Positions 17,178-25,597 of a DNA stretch of 37,758 nucleotides are shown in pieces. Each line of letters begins with the position of its first letter. Position 1 is the first letter of the stretch. Position numbers and translations under genes: made by a program. A model generated the notes under the pieces. That model saw only the letters and a list, made by a program, of their open reading frames with translations. It was not told the origin of the DNA and did not search any database. Location of the stretch: NCBI GenBank assembly GCA_903934285.1, contig CAIZNN010000056.1, positions 1 to 37,758 of the forward strand, written 5' to 3'. This stretch comes from Akkermansiaceae bacterium (GTDB taxonomy: Bacteria; Verrucomicrobiota; Verrucomicrobiia; Verrucomicrobiales; Akkermansiaceae).

Positions 17178-17236
17178 GTCGGAATTGTGATAGAAGATAA
17201 CGTGGCTGCCTAACGCGCCACGTCAGCGTCCATGAC

Positions 17237-17647
17237 GTGGCGGCTTACATCCTCAAAAAGCAGGGTGCAATGTCCGCCATGAAACTTCAGAAGCTCGTTT
17301 ATTACTCCCAAGCTTGGTCGTTGGTTTGGGATGAGAAGCCGTTGTTTCGCGCCCAAATCGAGGCATGGGCGAATGGTCCTGTCGTGCGCAGTCTCTATGG
17401 AAAACACCGCGGCCAGTTCGCAGTGAAAATCTGGCCGGGCGGCCATCACGTCAAGGTTTCCGGTGCGGCCAAGAACTCCAGCGAGGCGGTCCTGTCGTTC
17501 TATGGCGCCAAGTCCGGCCAATGGCTCAGCGAGTTGACCCACAAGGAGCGCCCGTGGCTGGATGCCCGCAAGGGACTCTCCGACGATGACCGATGCAACC
17601 GGGAAATCTCCCACGCGGCGATGGCGGAATACTACGGCGCACTCTGA
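17237..17647 (+). CDS. Panacea/DUF4065 (SocA/GepA-like) protein
   Basis: About 136 residues of the Panacea (DUF4065, SocA-like) fold, used as a neutralising antitoxin domain in many toxin-antitoxin pairs and found in phage- and plasmid-borne genes. Typical features are DVAAYIL (beginning just before the called start), MKLQKLVYYSQAW, a pair of acidic/aromatic residues in WANGPVVRSLYGKH, and the C-terminal SHAAMAEYYG. The family usually starts a few residues before the DVA motif. Here the only in-frame start after the TAA at 17198 is GTG 17237, inside that motif, so initiation is uncertain. No obvious partner toxin sits next to it; the convergent neighbour is a P-loop kinase. Confidence 0.82.
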   Translation: MAAYILKKQGAMSAMKLQKLVYYSQAWSLVWDEKPLFRAQIEAWANGPVVRSLYGKHRGQFAVKIWPGGHHVKVSGAAKNSSEAVLSFYGAKSGQWLSELTHKERPWLDARKGLSDDDRCNREISHAAMAEYYGAL

Positions 17648-17674
17648 GTCACTCCGACGATGGGCAAAAATTCC

Positions 17675-18121
17675 CTAGCAAAAATGGTTCCACGGTTCCA
17701 CTTCGAATCGAGAATCCGCAAGCCTGACGAAAAACAGGGAGAAAAAACCTTCTCCAAGAGACGGTAACTGCAATTGTGAATGGAGATAACTGACGCCAGC
17801 ATCGCGGATTCGGGCGGCTCCCTCGCGTTCACGGTTACGCTCAAGGGCCACTTCAAGCTTCGATTCGAAAAAGAAGCCGATCACGGGAATATCCTTCTCC
17901 CTCGCTGACGTAATCCAGCGGCTGCGAACTGCCCGCGTGGTGTTCGTGTTGTCGATGACGCAGGATTGCTTGCGTGCAAGACACCACTCAAACAGCGAGG
18001 AAGTGCGTGCCTGGGTCTTCAGCATATCGCGATTGATCCGCAGATGACTCGCGGCGAAACGCTCCTGATAGAATGACGATTTCCCCGATGCCGGAATACC
18101 GATGAGCATGATGATTTCCAT
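17675..18121 (-). CDS. P-loop kinase-like ATP-binding protein (PNKP kinase-like)
   Basis: 148 residues. It begins MEIIMLIGIPASGKSSFY with a Walker A loop, then RINRDMLKT, and VIDNTNTTRAVRSRWI, where DNTN is the Walker B-like segment seen in polynucleotide-kinase-type and similar AAA-like P-loop kinases. VIGFFFES and a lid region with RNREREGAARI follow. Family members phosphorylate nucleic-acid 5' ends or small molecules; substrate cannot be inferred. GC content is visibly lower than in flanking housekeeping genes. It converges on the Panacea gene 28 nt away. Length is close to the family norm, so it may be intact. Confidence 0.82.
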   Translation of the reverse strand: MEIIMLIGIPASGKSSFYQERFAASHLRINRDMLKTQARTSSLFEWCLARKQSCVIDNTNTTRAVRSRWITSAREKDIPVIGFFFESKLEVALERNREREGAARIRDAGVSYLHSQLQLPSLGEGFFSLFFVRLADSRFEVEPWNHFC

Positions 18122-18155
18122 TTGTGTTAGATTTAGGGTTCAGGTTGGGATACTG

Positions 18156-18494
18156 CTAACCGGGAGTCGACCAGGAATCATCTCCAACTCTGACTTCAAG
18201 AACCGGGTCAGCTTTCAGTGATGGCGGCAGTGCCTTATTCTCTTTGTCATTGCAGCTGCCAAACGATACAGCCCCAAGCTTGAGAACGCCCCATTCGTTT
18301 TCCTCGGCTGGTCGAGCAAAGCATTGAGGACTCCATCCGTTTGAGAGGTCCGCCTCAATGCGGGCCACCGCTTCCTCGTAGGCATCACCGTAGGTGACTT
18401 CCTCGTCAATCTGCTCCAGCGAGAAACCGTAGTCATTGACCAGGATGCACAGGTATTCCTGGCGCACGGCAATGGTTGCGGGTTGGGCTGGCAT
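18156..18494 (-). pseudogene. Type I restriction-modification remnant: HsdM/HsdR-like N-terminus joined to HsdS-like piece
   Basis: A 112-codon frame made of two unrelated pieces. Residues about 9-33 (VRQEYLCILVNDYGFSLEQI) match the N-terminal helix common to many type I N6-adenine methylases and restriction subunits. From about residue 42, VARIEADLSNGWSPQC, then EWGVLKLGAVSFG, ENKALP and LEVRVGD, matches an internal part of HsdS specificity subunits. It ends abruptly at VGDDSWSTPG after the point where HsdS normally continues. The simplest reading is that a deletion removed most of hsdM, the rest of hsdS and any hsdR, leaving a fused scar. It lies with other accessory genes at 17.2-18.5 kb. 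Confidence 0.7.
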
Positions 18495-18677
18495 GCGACG
18501 CGAGCGGTTTAAGCAGGTCAAGCGGGGATAATCCATCAATATCTGAGTGGCTTGGGGAATGCAGCAGGCGGGGGACCATTCCAGGCGAGGCCTCGTGAAC
18601 GGCGTGAGCAACTTGCGTCTTGTTTTACCGCCGTTGTGCCCACACCCTTGCTGCCACACTTGACCCCACTCTTTCCG

Positions 18678-19559
18678 ATGCCCCTCAAAAGTTACCTTGC
18701 CGCCCGCGTCGCCGAGGTCGACGCGGCGCTGGACGTGTTGCTGCCGCCGGCCAAGCAACGCCCCACCACCCTGCATGCGGCAATGCGCTACACCGTCTTT
18801 GCCGGTGGCAAGCGGCTGCGCCCGGTGCTGTGCCTGGCCGCCGCCGAAGCGTGCGGGGCGGCACCGGCCGCCGCGCTGGTGCCGGCCTGTGCGCTCGAGT
18901 TGTTGCACACCTATTCGTTGGTGCACGATGATCTGCCGTGCATGGACGACGACGACCTGCGCCGCGGCCGGCCGACCTGTCACAAAGTTTATGGGGAGGG
19001 CATGGCGGTGTTGTGTGGCGATGCCCTGCTCACCCACGCCTTCGCGGTGGTGGCGCGGAGCGCCGGCACCCGCCGCTACCCCGCCGCCGAGTTTGTGGCG
19101 GCCCTCGCCCAAGCCGGCGACAGCACGCACCTGATTGGCGGCCAGGTCATGGACCTCGAAGGCGAGGGGCAACGACTCAGCCACCGCGACTTGGTCCGCA
19201 TTCATGAGGCAAAAACCGCCGCCTTGCTCACCACCGCCCTGCGCCTCGGTGCCATGGCCGCCAACGCCACCCCTGCCAAGCTCGCCGCCCTAACCGCCTT
19301 CGGCCACGCCCTCGGTCTCGCCTTCCAAGTCATCGATGACATCCTCGATGTGACCCAAAGCACCGCGGTCTTGGGCAAAACCGCCGGCAAAGACCAAGCC
19401 GTCGCCAAGGCCACCTACCCCGCCATCCTCGGCCTCGCCGCGTCCCGCCGCGCCGCCGCCCGCCTGACCCGCGCCGCCATGCACGCGCTGGCGCCGGTGG
19501 GTGGCAAAGCCAAACGACTCCGGGAAATCGCCGACTACATGCTCAAGCGGGAATATTGA
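18678..19559 (+). CDS. ispA: Short-chain polyprenyl diphosphate synthase (farnesyl/geranylgeranyl type)
   Basis: 293 residues. It condenses IPP with allylic diphosphates to make farnesyl or longer precursors for quinones and the undecaprenyl carrier. [10 protein letters not shown] binds IPP. The first Asp-rich motif is [17 protein letters not shown], with the two-residue insertion typical of bacterial Isp[11 protein letters not shown], the KTAALLT segment, and the second Asp-rich motif [13 protein letters not shown] follow, and the C-terminus ends with KRE-rich ADYMLKREY. Length is normal. ATG 18678 is chosen because the sequence before it, although open to 18552, has no family likeness. No dxs gene is adjacent. 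Confidence 0.94.
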   Translation: MPLKSYLAARVAEVDAALDVLLPPAKQRPTTLHAAMRYTVFAGGKRLRPVLCLAAAEACGAAPAAALVPACALELLHTYSLVHDDLPCMDDDDLRRGRPTCHKVYGEGMAVLCGDALLTHAFAVVARSAGTRRYPAAEFVAALAQAGDSTHLIGGQVMDLEGEGQRLSHRDLVRIHEAKTAALLTTALRLGAMAANATPAKLAALTAFGHALGLAFQVIDDILDVTQSTAVLGKTAGKDQAVAKATYPAILGLAASRRAAARLTRAAMHALAPVGGKAKRLREIADYMLKREY

Positions 19560-19619
19560 GAAGCCGCCAGAGCGGAGGACGCCGAGCCGGACGTTAGATG
19601 ATAGAAAATGGCAGATGGA

Positions 19620-19653
19620 AGCCCGCGGTCAGCGGGGCAATGCCGCGGCTTTT
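19620..19653 (+). terminator. Weak terminator-like hairpin after ispA
   Basis: AGCCCGCGG (19620-19628) can pair with CCGCGGCT (19643-19650), leaving one bulged C and a 14-nt loop, followed by a short T run (19650-19653). It lies 60 nt past the ispA stop. The T tract is short, so efficiency is doubtful. Confidence 0.35.
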
Positions 19654-19827
19654 GTGAACCGGTTAATGATTCCGTATTTTTACGGACCCCTCGGTCTGGG
19701 CATTTTCCCTTGATTCCATAATGGTTCGGCGGGCTCTCCCAAATGTGGCATGGTTTTTCATTGACGCTACCAGATGTGGATTTATCCTTTGCGCGTTGCA
19801 CATGGTGTTGTTTAGATTTGCTGTCTC

Positions 19828-20319
19828 ATGCGTTGCGTTCAATGTGGTTCTCTCAACGACAAAGTCCTCGATTCGCGGTCATCGAAGGATGGGACGTCGA
19901 TTCGGCGGCGGCGCGAGTGTTTGAGTTGCGGGTACCGCTACACCACCTACGAGCAAATCGAGCGCACCGAGCTGCGGGTGGTCAAGCGCAACGGCACCCG
20001 CGAAGCGCTCAATCGCGAAAAGATCATGAGCGGGTTGGTCAAGGCCTGCGAAAAGCGGCCGGTCTCGATGGATCGGCTCGATCGGGCGGTGGAAGAGATC
20101 CTAGCCGAATTGCACAAGGATCATCTCACCGAGGTGCCCTCCGCCATCATAGGCACCAAGGTGATGGACAAGCTCCATCAGATCGATCCGGTCGCCTACG
20201 TCCGCTACGTTTCGGTGTATCGGCAATTCGAGGACGTCAACGAGTTCATCCAGGAAATCCAATCCCTCTCGCGGCGCGCCGCACGCGACCATCTCCAACG
20301 CCGCCTTTTCAAAGACTGA
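19828..20319 (+). CDS. nrdR: Transcriptional repressor NrdR
   Basis: 163 residues. A nucleotide-sensing repressor of ribonucleotide reductase genes. The N-terminal zinc ribbon is MRCVQCGS ... RECLSCGYRYTTYE with its four cysteines and an Arg-rich DNA-binding stretch. It is followed by the ATP-cone (LRVVKRNGTREALNREKIMSGLVKACEKRPV to YVRYVSVYRQFEDVNEF). The C-terminus LSRRAARDHLQRRLF is basic. Length is standard. No NrdR box pair or nrd gene is visible in the window, so targets are elsewhere. The next gene begins 69 nt later and is probably co-transcribed. Confidence 0.97.
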   Translation: MRCVQCGSLNDKVLDSRSSKDGTSIRRRRECLSCGYRYTTYEQIERTELRVVKRNGTREALNREKIMSGLVKACEKRPVSMDRLDRAVEEILAELHKDHLTEVPSAIIGTKVMDKLHQIDPVAYVRYVSVYRQFEDVNEFIQEIQSLSRRAARDHLQRRLFKD

Positions 20320-20388
20320 GCCCTGCCCTGCCCGCGGTAGCACCAGACCACGGACGCCGCCCCCTAACAACCACGCACGTCTCCGCAT

Positions 20389-20961
20389 ATGATCTCCCTC
20401 ATCGGCAACCGTCCCGCGCTGCAAATCGGCCGCCATCAAGTCATCGATTACGATATGGCGTGGCTGGATGCCGCCCTGCGCCGCGCCGCGCTGGCCGCGG
20501 ATCATGCGGATTTCCCCTTCATCGAGGAAATCTGCGACGGCATAGTCCAATACTTGGAGACCAAGTGTCCGTTGCGCTTGCTTGAGCTCGACGAGCTTTA
20601 CGCGCGGCTGCGCATGATGTTGGTGAAGATCGGCTGCGCACCGATTGCCGACAAACTTGAACCGCTGGCACCGCCGGTGAGCGTGTCGCTGGTACGGCTG
20701 GCGATGGAGGTCGGCAATGGCTTCGAACTGGGGTTTTTCGGCACCTTGCGCAGCGAACTGGCCGCGCTCCGCCGCGCCGGGGCCGAGGAAATCCGCTTTG
20801 TCGGGCTGCGCCAGAGCGTGCTCATCCTGCGCGGCACCGAGCAATGGAACAAAGGATGCGAGGCGCTGTTGCAGGAGATCCAAGCCATCATCACCGCTTG
20901 GGACCGCGACCAACCCGTGCTCTCCCGGCCCCTGCGGTTGCTGCTCGATGAACCAGTCTGA
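20389..20961 (+). CDS. Conserved-looking hypothetical protein downstream of nrdR
   Basis: 190 residues, soluble, with no signal peptide or membrane helix. I do not recognise the family. The central part (FIEEICDGIVQYLETKCPLRLLELDELYARLRMMLVKIGC) has a helical spacing that vaguely recalls an ATP-cone; the second half contains LRRAGAEEIRFVGLRQSVLIL. Codon use matches its neighbours, and the clear ATG after a short gap supports a real gene. Linkage to nrdR suggests a role in nucleotide sensing or cell-cycle control, but this is only a neighbourhood inference. Confidence 0.75.
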   Translation: MISLIGNRPALQIGRHQVIDYDMAWLDAALRRAALAADHADFPFIEEICDGIVQYLETKCPLRLLELDELYARLRMMLVKIGCAPIADKLEPLAPPVSVSLVRLAMEVGNGFELGFFGTLRSELAALRRAGAEEIRFVGLRQSVLILRGTEQWNKGCEALLQEIQAIITAWDRDQPVLSRPLRLLLDEPV

Positions 20962-21010
20962 GTGGAACTCATGAACAGGGCTGGCGCGCAGTCTGCCGTG
21001 TCGCGGCGGG

Positions 21011-21295
21011 CTAGTTGACGATGGTGAAACCGGCGGCGTTTTCTAACAGCGGGATGGATTCCGTCATGAGGCCCTTGATGTGATGGGCGACGTGGCTTTC
21101 CTCGGCGATCTCCTTGATGAAGGCGGCCACTTCGGCCGGCTCGCCCATGACTTGCAGTTCGACGCTGCCATCGGGCAGGTTTTTCACCCAGCCACGCACG
21201 TCGAAGGACCGCGCGAGGTCCTTGACGGTGTAGCGGAAGCCGACGTTTTGGACGCGGCCGGTGAAGATGACGCGTTTGGCGAGCGGGGTTGTCAT
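21011..21295 (-). CDS. acyP: Acylphosphatase
   Basis: 94 residues. It hydrolyses acyl phosphates such as carbamoyl phosphate and 1,3-bisphosphoglycerate. The two signature blocks are GRVQNVGFRYTV (catalytic Arg binding the phosphate) and GWVKNLPDGSVELQVMGE (catalytic Asn). The overall length and ferredoxin-like order match the family, although the C-terminus is extended by ILLENAAGFTIVN-like residues. It lies downstream of a secreted unknown on the same strand, separated by about 90 nt. Confidence 0.93.
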   Translation of the reverse strand: MTTPLAKRVIFTGRVQNVGFRYTVKDLARSFDVRGWVKNLPDGSVELQVMGEPAEVAAFIKEIAEESHVAHHIKGLMTESIPLLENAAGFTIVN

Positions 21296-21384
21296 GTTTT
21301 GTTAGGGAAGGGGGGCTGCCCAGAATCCACCGGCCAGCCGGGCAGCGGGCAGAGTACCGGGCACGGGGCGCATCGGGTCAGGGG

Positions 21385-21972
21385 TCAACGGCCGCCCACC
21401 GGTTTGGCGCGCGGGTTGAGCGGCTTGCCCGCTGGGTCGGCTTGGAACGGATTGGTTTCCAACGCCGAGGTGCTGGTGCCGTAAATTTCCTCGAAGGTCT
21501 TGCCCGGCAGCAGGTTATACACGATCGGTGAACTGCGCTTGCCTTGGGCGTCGATGACATAGCGGACCACTTGGACCGGCATTTCTTCCGCGGGGTCTTT
21601 CGGGTTGGTGCGTCTAACGCGACTGTCAAACATTTCCTCCATCACCAACTGGCCGTCGGTTTTGCGGTAGCCATAGCGCACCTTGAAAAGTTCGTTTTTC
21701 TGGCCGTCGTAGATTTTGCAGGCAATCGGATTGCCGCCCGCATCCATCCGATAGACCGTGATCAGCGAGAGGCGGCCGGCGTTGGAGTAGGTCTTTTTGG
21801 TGAGGACCTGGTTGTTGGGACTGCGGGTGAAAATGGTCTTCGATCCGTCCTTGTGCTGCATCACGCGCACGTTGGGGCCATCCACCGCCTCAAGTTCGCT
21901 CGCCGCGGCCAGCGGCAGGCAAGCGGCCGCAAAAAAGAGGCCGACGATTTTCCAGATTGCCAGACGGTTCAC
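21385..21972 (-). CDS. Secreted protein of unknown function
   Basis: About 195 residues from GTG 21972. The N-terminus VNRLAIWKIVGLFFAAACLPLAAASE is a signal peptide. The mature part is beta-rich: RVMQHKDGSKTIFTRSPNNQVLTKKTYSNAGRL ... VYRMDAGGNPIACKIYDGQKNELFKVRYGYRK, resembling repeated beta-hairpins that track 'coloured' text-like repeats (YD-like) without being clear YD repeats. The C-terminus is Pro/Lys-rich. No catalytic motif is visible. An upstream TTG (22008) and GTG (21981) are alternative starts; 21972 places the basic residue just before the hydrophobic core. The gene diverges from folP. Confidence 0.75.
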   Translation of the reverse strand: MNRLAIWKIVGLFFAAACLPLAAASELEAVDGPNVRVMQHKDGSKTIFTRSPNNQVLTKKTYSNAGRLSLITVYRMDAGGNPIACKIYDGQKNELFKVRYGYRKTDGQLVMEEMFDSRVRRTNPKDPAEEMPVQVVRYVIDAQGKRSSPIVYNLLPGKTFEEIYGTSTSALETNPFQADPAGKPLNPRAKPVGGR

Positions 21973-22023
21973 GACGGGCACAATAGCGGCAGCCGGCGTC
22001 CCCTGCAAGGCGTCATTTGCACC

Positions 22024-22908
22024 ATGGATTGGAAGACCCGCAGAGCCACCCTCGACCTATCCTGCCGCGGCCGGGTGATGGGGATTTTGAACGTCACCCC
22101 GGATTCGTTTTCCGACGGCAGCGAGCATGCCGAGCTGGCCAGCGCGCTGGCTCACGCCCACCAGATGATCGCCGAGGGCGCCGAACTCATCGACATCGGC
22201 GGCGAGTCGACCCGCCCCGGAGCGCTGCCGGTGACGCTGGCGGTGGAAATCGCCCGCACCGTGCCGGTGGTGGCGGCCCTGCGCGCGGGGTGGGACGGCC
22301 TCATCTCGATCGACACCTCCAAGGCCGGGGTGGCCGCAGCGGCGCTGGCCGCCGGGGCCGATGTGGTCAACGATGTGAGCGGGCTGCGGCACGATCCGGC
22401 GATGATGGCGGTGTGCGCGGCGAGTGGCTGCGGCGTGGTGGTGATGCACATGTTGGGCGAGCCGCGCACCATGCAGCACAGCCCGCAGTACACGGATGTG
22501 GTGGCGGAGGTGCGCGGGTTTTTCGCGGAGCGGCTGGCGGTTCTAACAGCCGCGGGGATCGCCCCTGCGGCGGTGTGTTTTGATCCGGGCATCGGCTTTG
22601 GCAAATCCCTGGCGCATAATCTCACGCTGTTGCGGCAGCTCCACACCCTCAGCGTGGCGGGGCGGCCATTGCTGCTCGGCGTTTCGCGCAAATCCTTCCT
22701 CGGCCAGGTGCTGCACACTGCCGATCCGGCCGCCCGCGACGCGCCCACCGTGGCCCTCACCGCCTTCGCCCGCCAACAACACGTCATGCTCCACCGCGTG
22801 CATGCGGTGGAGCCGAATGTGCAGGCCTTGCGCATGATCGAGGCCCTGCTCGACGGGTCAGCGCGGCGGCCCATCAATCGCGGGCCGGCACACGCGGCCG
22901 CGGAGTGA
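22024..22908 (+). CDS. folP: Dihydropteroate synthase
   Basis: 294 residues. It joins 6-hydroxymethyl-dihydropterin diphosphate to p-aminobenzoate in folate synthesis and is the sulfonamide target. VMGILNVTPDSFSDG is the diphosphate-binding loop, followed by LIDIGGESTRPGA, ISIDTSKAGVA, VNDVSGLRHD, VVMHMLGEPRTMQ, CFDPGIGFGKS and LLLGVSRKSFLG, all hallmarks in order. The final RVH motif (LHRVHAVEP) is present. The gene overlaps the convergent amidase gene by 35 bp. No folK or folB is adjacent. Confidence 0.96.
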   Translation: MDWKTRRATLDLSCRGRVMGILNVTPDSFSDGSEHAELASALAHAHQMIAEGAELIDIGGESTRPGALPVTLAVEIARTVPVVAALRAGWDGLISIDTSKAGVAAAALAAGADVVNDVSGLRHDPAMMAVCAASGCGVVVMHMLGEPRTMQHSPQYTDVVAEVRGFFAERLAVLTAAGIAPAAVCFDPGIGFGKSLAHNLTLLRQLHTLSVAGRPLLLGVSRKSFLGQVLHTADPAARDAPTVALTAFARQQHVMLHRVHAVEPNVQALRMIEALLDGSARRPINRGPAHAAAE

Positions 22909-23911
22909 CCGCCACCCGGTATTTGTCCACGGCAGCCGCGATGCCGCTGGCAAGGGCGGCTTGATATTGCTCATTGTGGAGCAAGCCGGCTTCGCGGGGA
23001 TGGCTCATGAAGCCGCCTTCCAACAGAATGGCGGGATGGCGGATGCCGGACAACACGGAAAAGCGGGCCCGCTTGATGCCGCGGTCAAAGGTATTGGTGC
23101 CCAGTGCGCGCAGCACCAACCCGTGGGTCGAGGTGGCCAGGGCGACGTTGGCCGAGTCGTGTTCGTTGCCGGCACGTTGGTATTTGTCCGCATCCACCAC
23201 GCCCCGGCCGTAGTGGGCCACCCCCGGCGGCGAGAGGGTAAACGTCTCGATGCCGCGCGCCGCCTGCCCGCCGGAATTGAAGTGAATGGCAATGAAAATG
23301 GCGTTTTCGCGCACCGCGTTGGCCACCTCCACCCGCTCCTGCAGCGACAGAAACCGGTCGCTGGTGCGGGTCATGACGACGTTGTAGCCGCGTCTAACGA
23401 GTTGGGCTTGCACCCGGGTGGCGACCTTGAGGTTGTAATTGGCCTCGCTGCCGTACGGGTTGGTGGCGCCGGGGTCCTTGCCGCCGTGCCCGGCATCGAG
23501 CACCACCGTGCGGAAATTGCCGGCATTCTTGATGAAATTCGGCCGCAACACCGGATCAATCAATTTGGCCAAATCCGTGCGCGACACGTACACCTTGGTG
23601 TCGATCTCCGCCACCGGTTTGCTGAAAACGAACTTCACGTTGTTCATCGTGCACTCGGCGGAACCGACGCTGAACTTCATCACCACCTTGGCATTCTCCA
23701 AAGTGATGGCACTGCCGCTGCGGGTCAACTGGGTGAAACGGTAAAATTGTTTGATGTTGTCGGCCGACACATAGTCATCGCCGCCGAATTTCCGCACATC
23801 CCAAGCGGCGGCCGCGGCCGCCACCCCGGTGCCCGCCACCAGCCAGCACGCCAGCGCGACCGCCGGCAGATGGCGCCGCGCCAAGGCAACGGATCTTGCT
23901 AGAAATTCCAT
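22874..23911 (-). CDS. N-acetylmuramoyl-L-alanine amidase (Amidase_3)
   Basis: 345 residues. It cleaves the amide bond between MurNAc and the peptide stem, for cell separation or wall turnover. A signal sequence (about residues 14-34) precedes a ~100-residue beta-rich domain (VSADNIKQFYRFTQLT to PVLRPNFIK), reminiscent of an AMIN-like or copper-oxidase-like domain. The catalytic zinc domain has VVLDAGHGGKDPGA (His), ANYNLKVATRVQAQL with its Glu, IAIHFNSGG (second His) and ILLEGGFMSHPREA (final Glu). ATG 23911 gives a compact signal peptide; an in-frame upstream start at 23968 is less likely. The gene diverges from the fucosidase gene. Confidence 0.93.
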   Translation of the reverse strand: MEFLARSVALARRHLPAVALACWLVAGTGVAAAAAAWDVRKFGGDDYVSADNIKQFYRFTQLTRSGSAITLENAKVVMKFSVGSAECTMNNVKFVFSKPVAEIDTKVYVSRTDLAKLIDPVLRPNFIKNAGNFRTVVLDAGHGGKDPGATNPYGSEANYNLKVATRVQAQLVRRGYNVVMTRTSDRFLSLQERVEVANAVRENAIFIAIHFNSGGQAARGIETFTLSPPGVAHYGRGVVDADKYQRAGNEHDSANVALATSTHGLVLRALGTNTFDRGIKRARFSVLSGIRHPAILLEGGFMSHPREAGLLHNEQYQAALASGIAAAVDKYRVAVTPRPRVPARD

Positions 23912-24126
23912 TTGAGACAGTTCCACACGGGCTGTCAAGGAGGGTAGTGGAGTTTCCCGGGAAGGCAATCGAATTTTTCGCTGCTACAGGCAGGCATTCA
24001 GGCGCACGGGTGGGGGCGCGTGACATGGCGCGCCGATGCTGATGCGCGCGCTGCGATCCGGACCCCGCCGACAGGTCCGCCTCGGGCACTTGACTTTACC
24101 GACAGCTCTGCCACAGTCCTGACCTA

Positions 24127-25476
24127 ATGAAAGCCACCTCCTTCCTTGCTGTGACCGCGCTCGCCGCCATGCTCAGTTGCGCCCCCCCCGCCCAGGCCGA
24201 GACCCAAGCCGAGAATGATGCCCGCATGGGTTGGTTCCGCGAAGCCCGCTTCGGCATGTTCATCCATTGGGGGCTGTACGCGGTGCCCGCCGGCGAATGG
24301 AACGGGAAAAAGTTCGACGGTGGGGTGGAGTGGATCCAATGCTTCGCCAAGATCCCCACCGCGGAATACACCCCGTTGATAGAGAAATTCAACCCGCAGC
24401 GCTATGATGCGGATGCCTGGGTGCGCCTGGCCAAGGATGCCGGGATGAAATATATCGTCATCACCTCCAAACACCACGACGGGTTCTGCCTGTGGGACTC
24501 GGCTCAGACCGATTGGGACGTCGGCGCCACCCCCTACAAAGAAGATTTGCTCAAGCCACTGGCCGAGGCCTGTGCCAAACATGGCATCCGGCTCTGCTTC
24601 TATCACTCGATCATGGATTGGCACCACCCCGAATGGGGTGACAAGGCGCCATGGCGCGGCAACTGCGCCACGGCCAAGCCGGACATGGACAAATTCACCG
24701 CATATCTCAAGGCGCAGTTGGATGAACTGCTCGCCTACAAGCCCGGCATCCTGTGGTTCGATGGTGAGTGGGAAGCTGCCTGGACCCATGAACGTGGCGT
24801 CGATCTCTACAACTACCTGCGCGCGAAATCCCCCTCGCTCATCATCAACAACCGCGTCGACAAGGGCCGCGATGGCATGGCCGGCTTCAACACCGGCAGC
24901 CAATTCAAGGGCGACTATTGCACCCCAGAACAGGAAATCCCCGCCTCCGGCCTGCCCGGCGTCGATTGGGAATCGTGCATGACGATGAACAACACCTGGG
25001 GGTACTCCGCCCACGATCAGGCCTGGAAATCCACCGCAATGTTGGTCCGCAACCTCATCGACATCGCGTCCAAGGGCGGCAACTACCTGCTCAACGTCGG
25101 CCCCACCGCCGAAGGACTCATCCCCGGTCCCAGCATCGAGCGGCTGCAAGGCATCGCCGCCTGGATGAAGGTCAATGGCGAGGCGATCCACGGCACCACC
25201 GCCAGCCCGTTCCCCACAGCCCCGGCCTGGGGCCGTTGCACCACCCGCCGCCAGCCCGATGGGACCACCCGCCTCTATCTGCATGTCTTCAACTGGCCCG
25301 CTGATGGCCGCCTGGTCGTCACCGGCCTAACCAAAGAGGCGCGCACGGCCAGCCTGCTGGCCAAACCCGGTGAGGCGCTCAAACTCACCAGCGGTGCGGA
25401 CTCCCTAACCATCGCGGTGCCCGCCCAGGCCCCCGATCCGATCGCCACCGTGATCGTGCTGGAAGTGAACCGGTAA
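24127..25476 (+). CDS. Secreted alpha-L-fucosidase (GH29)
   Basis: 449 residues. It removes alpha-linked L-fucose from glycans. A signal peptide with an LSC-like Cys18 (MKATSFLAVTALAAMLSCAP) could be lipoprotein type. The GH29 core follows: WFREARFGMFIHWGLYAVPAGEW, KYIVITSKHHDGFCLWDS, FYHSIMDWHHPEW and ILWFDGEW, where Asp212 is the expected nucleophile. NTWGYSAHD and GGNYLLNVGP TAEG complete the family core, and a C-terminal beta domain follows. Such secreted fucosidases are abundant in Verrucomicrobiota degrading algal or mucin polysaccharides. No transporter or sulfatase is adjacent, so it is isolated from any polysaccharide locus. Confidence 0.95.
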   Translation: MKATSFLAVTALAAMLSCAPPAQAETQAENDARMGWFREARFGMFIHWGLYAVPAGEWNGKKFDGGVEWIQCFAKIPTAEYTPLIEKFNPQRYDADAWVRLAKDAGMKYIVITSKHHDGFCLWDSAQTDWDVGATPYKEDLLKPLAEACAKHGIRLCFYHSIMDWHHPEWGDKAPWRGNCATAKPDMDKFTAYLKAQLDELLAYKPGILWFDGEWEAAWTHERGVDLYNYLRAKSPSLIINNRVDKGRDGMAGFNTGSQFKGDYCTPEQEIPASGLPGVDWESCMTMNNTWGYSAHDQAWKSTAMLVRNLIDIASKGGNYLLNVGPTAEGLIPGPSIERLQGIAAWMKVNGEAIHGTTASPFPTAPAWGRCTTRRQPDGTTRLYLHVFNWPADGRLVVTGLTKEARTASLLAKPGEALKLTSGADSLTIAVPAQAPDPIATVIVLEVNR

Positions 25477-25493
25477 GGACCACCGCTGTTACG

Positions 25494-25522
25494 TCTTCGT
25501 CTTCCTCCGCGCCAGACGAAGA
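25494..25522. terminator. Hairpin between convergent genes, possible terminator
   Basis: TCTTCGTCT (25494-25502) and AGACGAAGA (25514-25522) form a perfect 9-bp stem with an 11-nt loop in the gap between the convergent fucosidase and hypothetical genes. No T tract follows on either strand, so it is a structural element whose termination role is uncertain. Confidence 0.35.
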
Positions 25523-25597
25523 TAAGGACCCTGTGGCAGCAGCAGGCCGGCGCTGGTGGGCGCGCCCTGCCGATACCCGCGTTCACGCCATCGCCAA

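Noticed and set aside
23912..24126. Inverted repeat CGGACC/GGTCCG and TTGACT as a fucosidase operator and promoter
   Set aside because: Arms of six bases and a -35 without a matching -10 are within chance expectation in GC-rich DNA.
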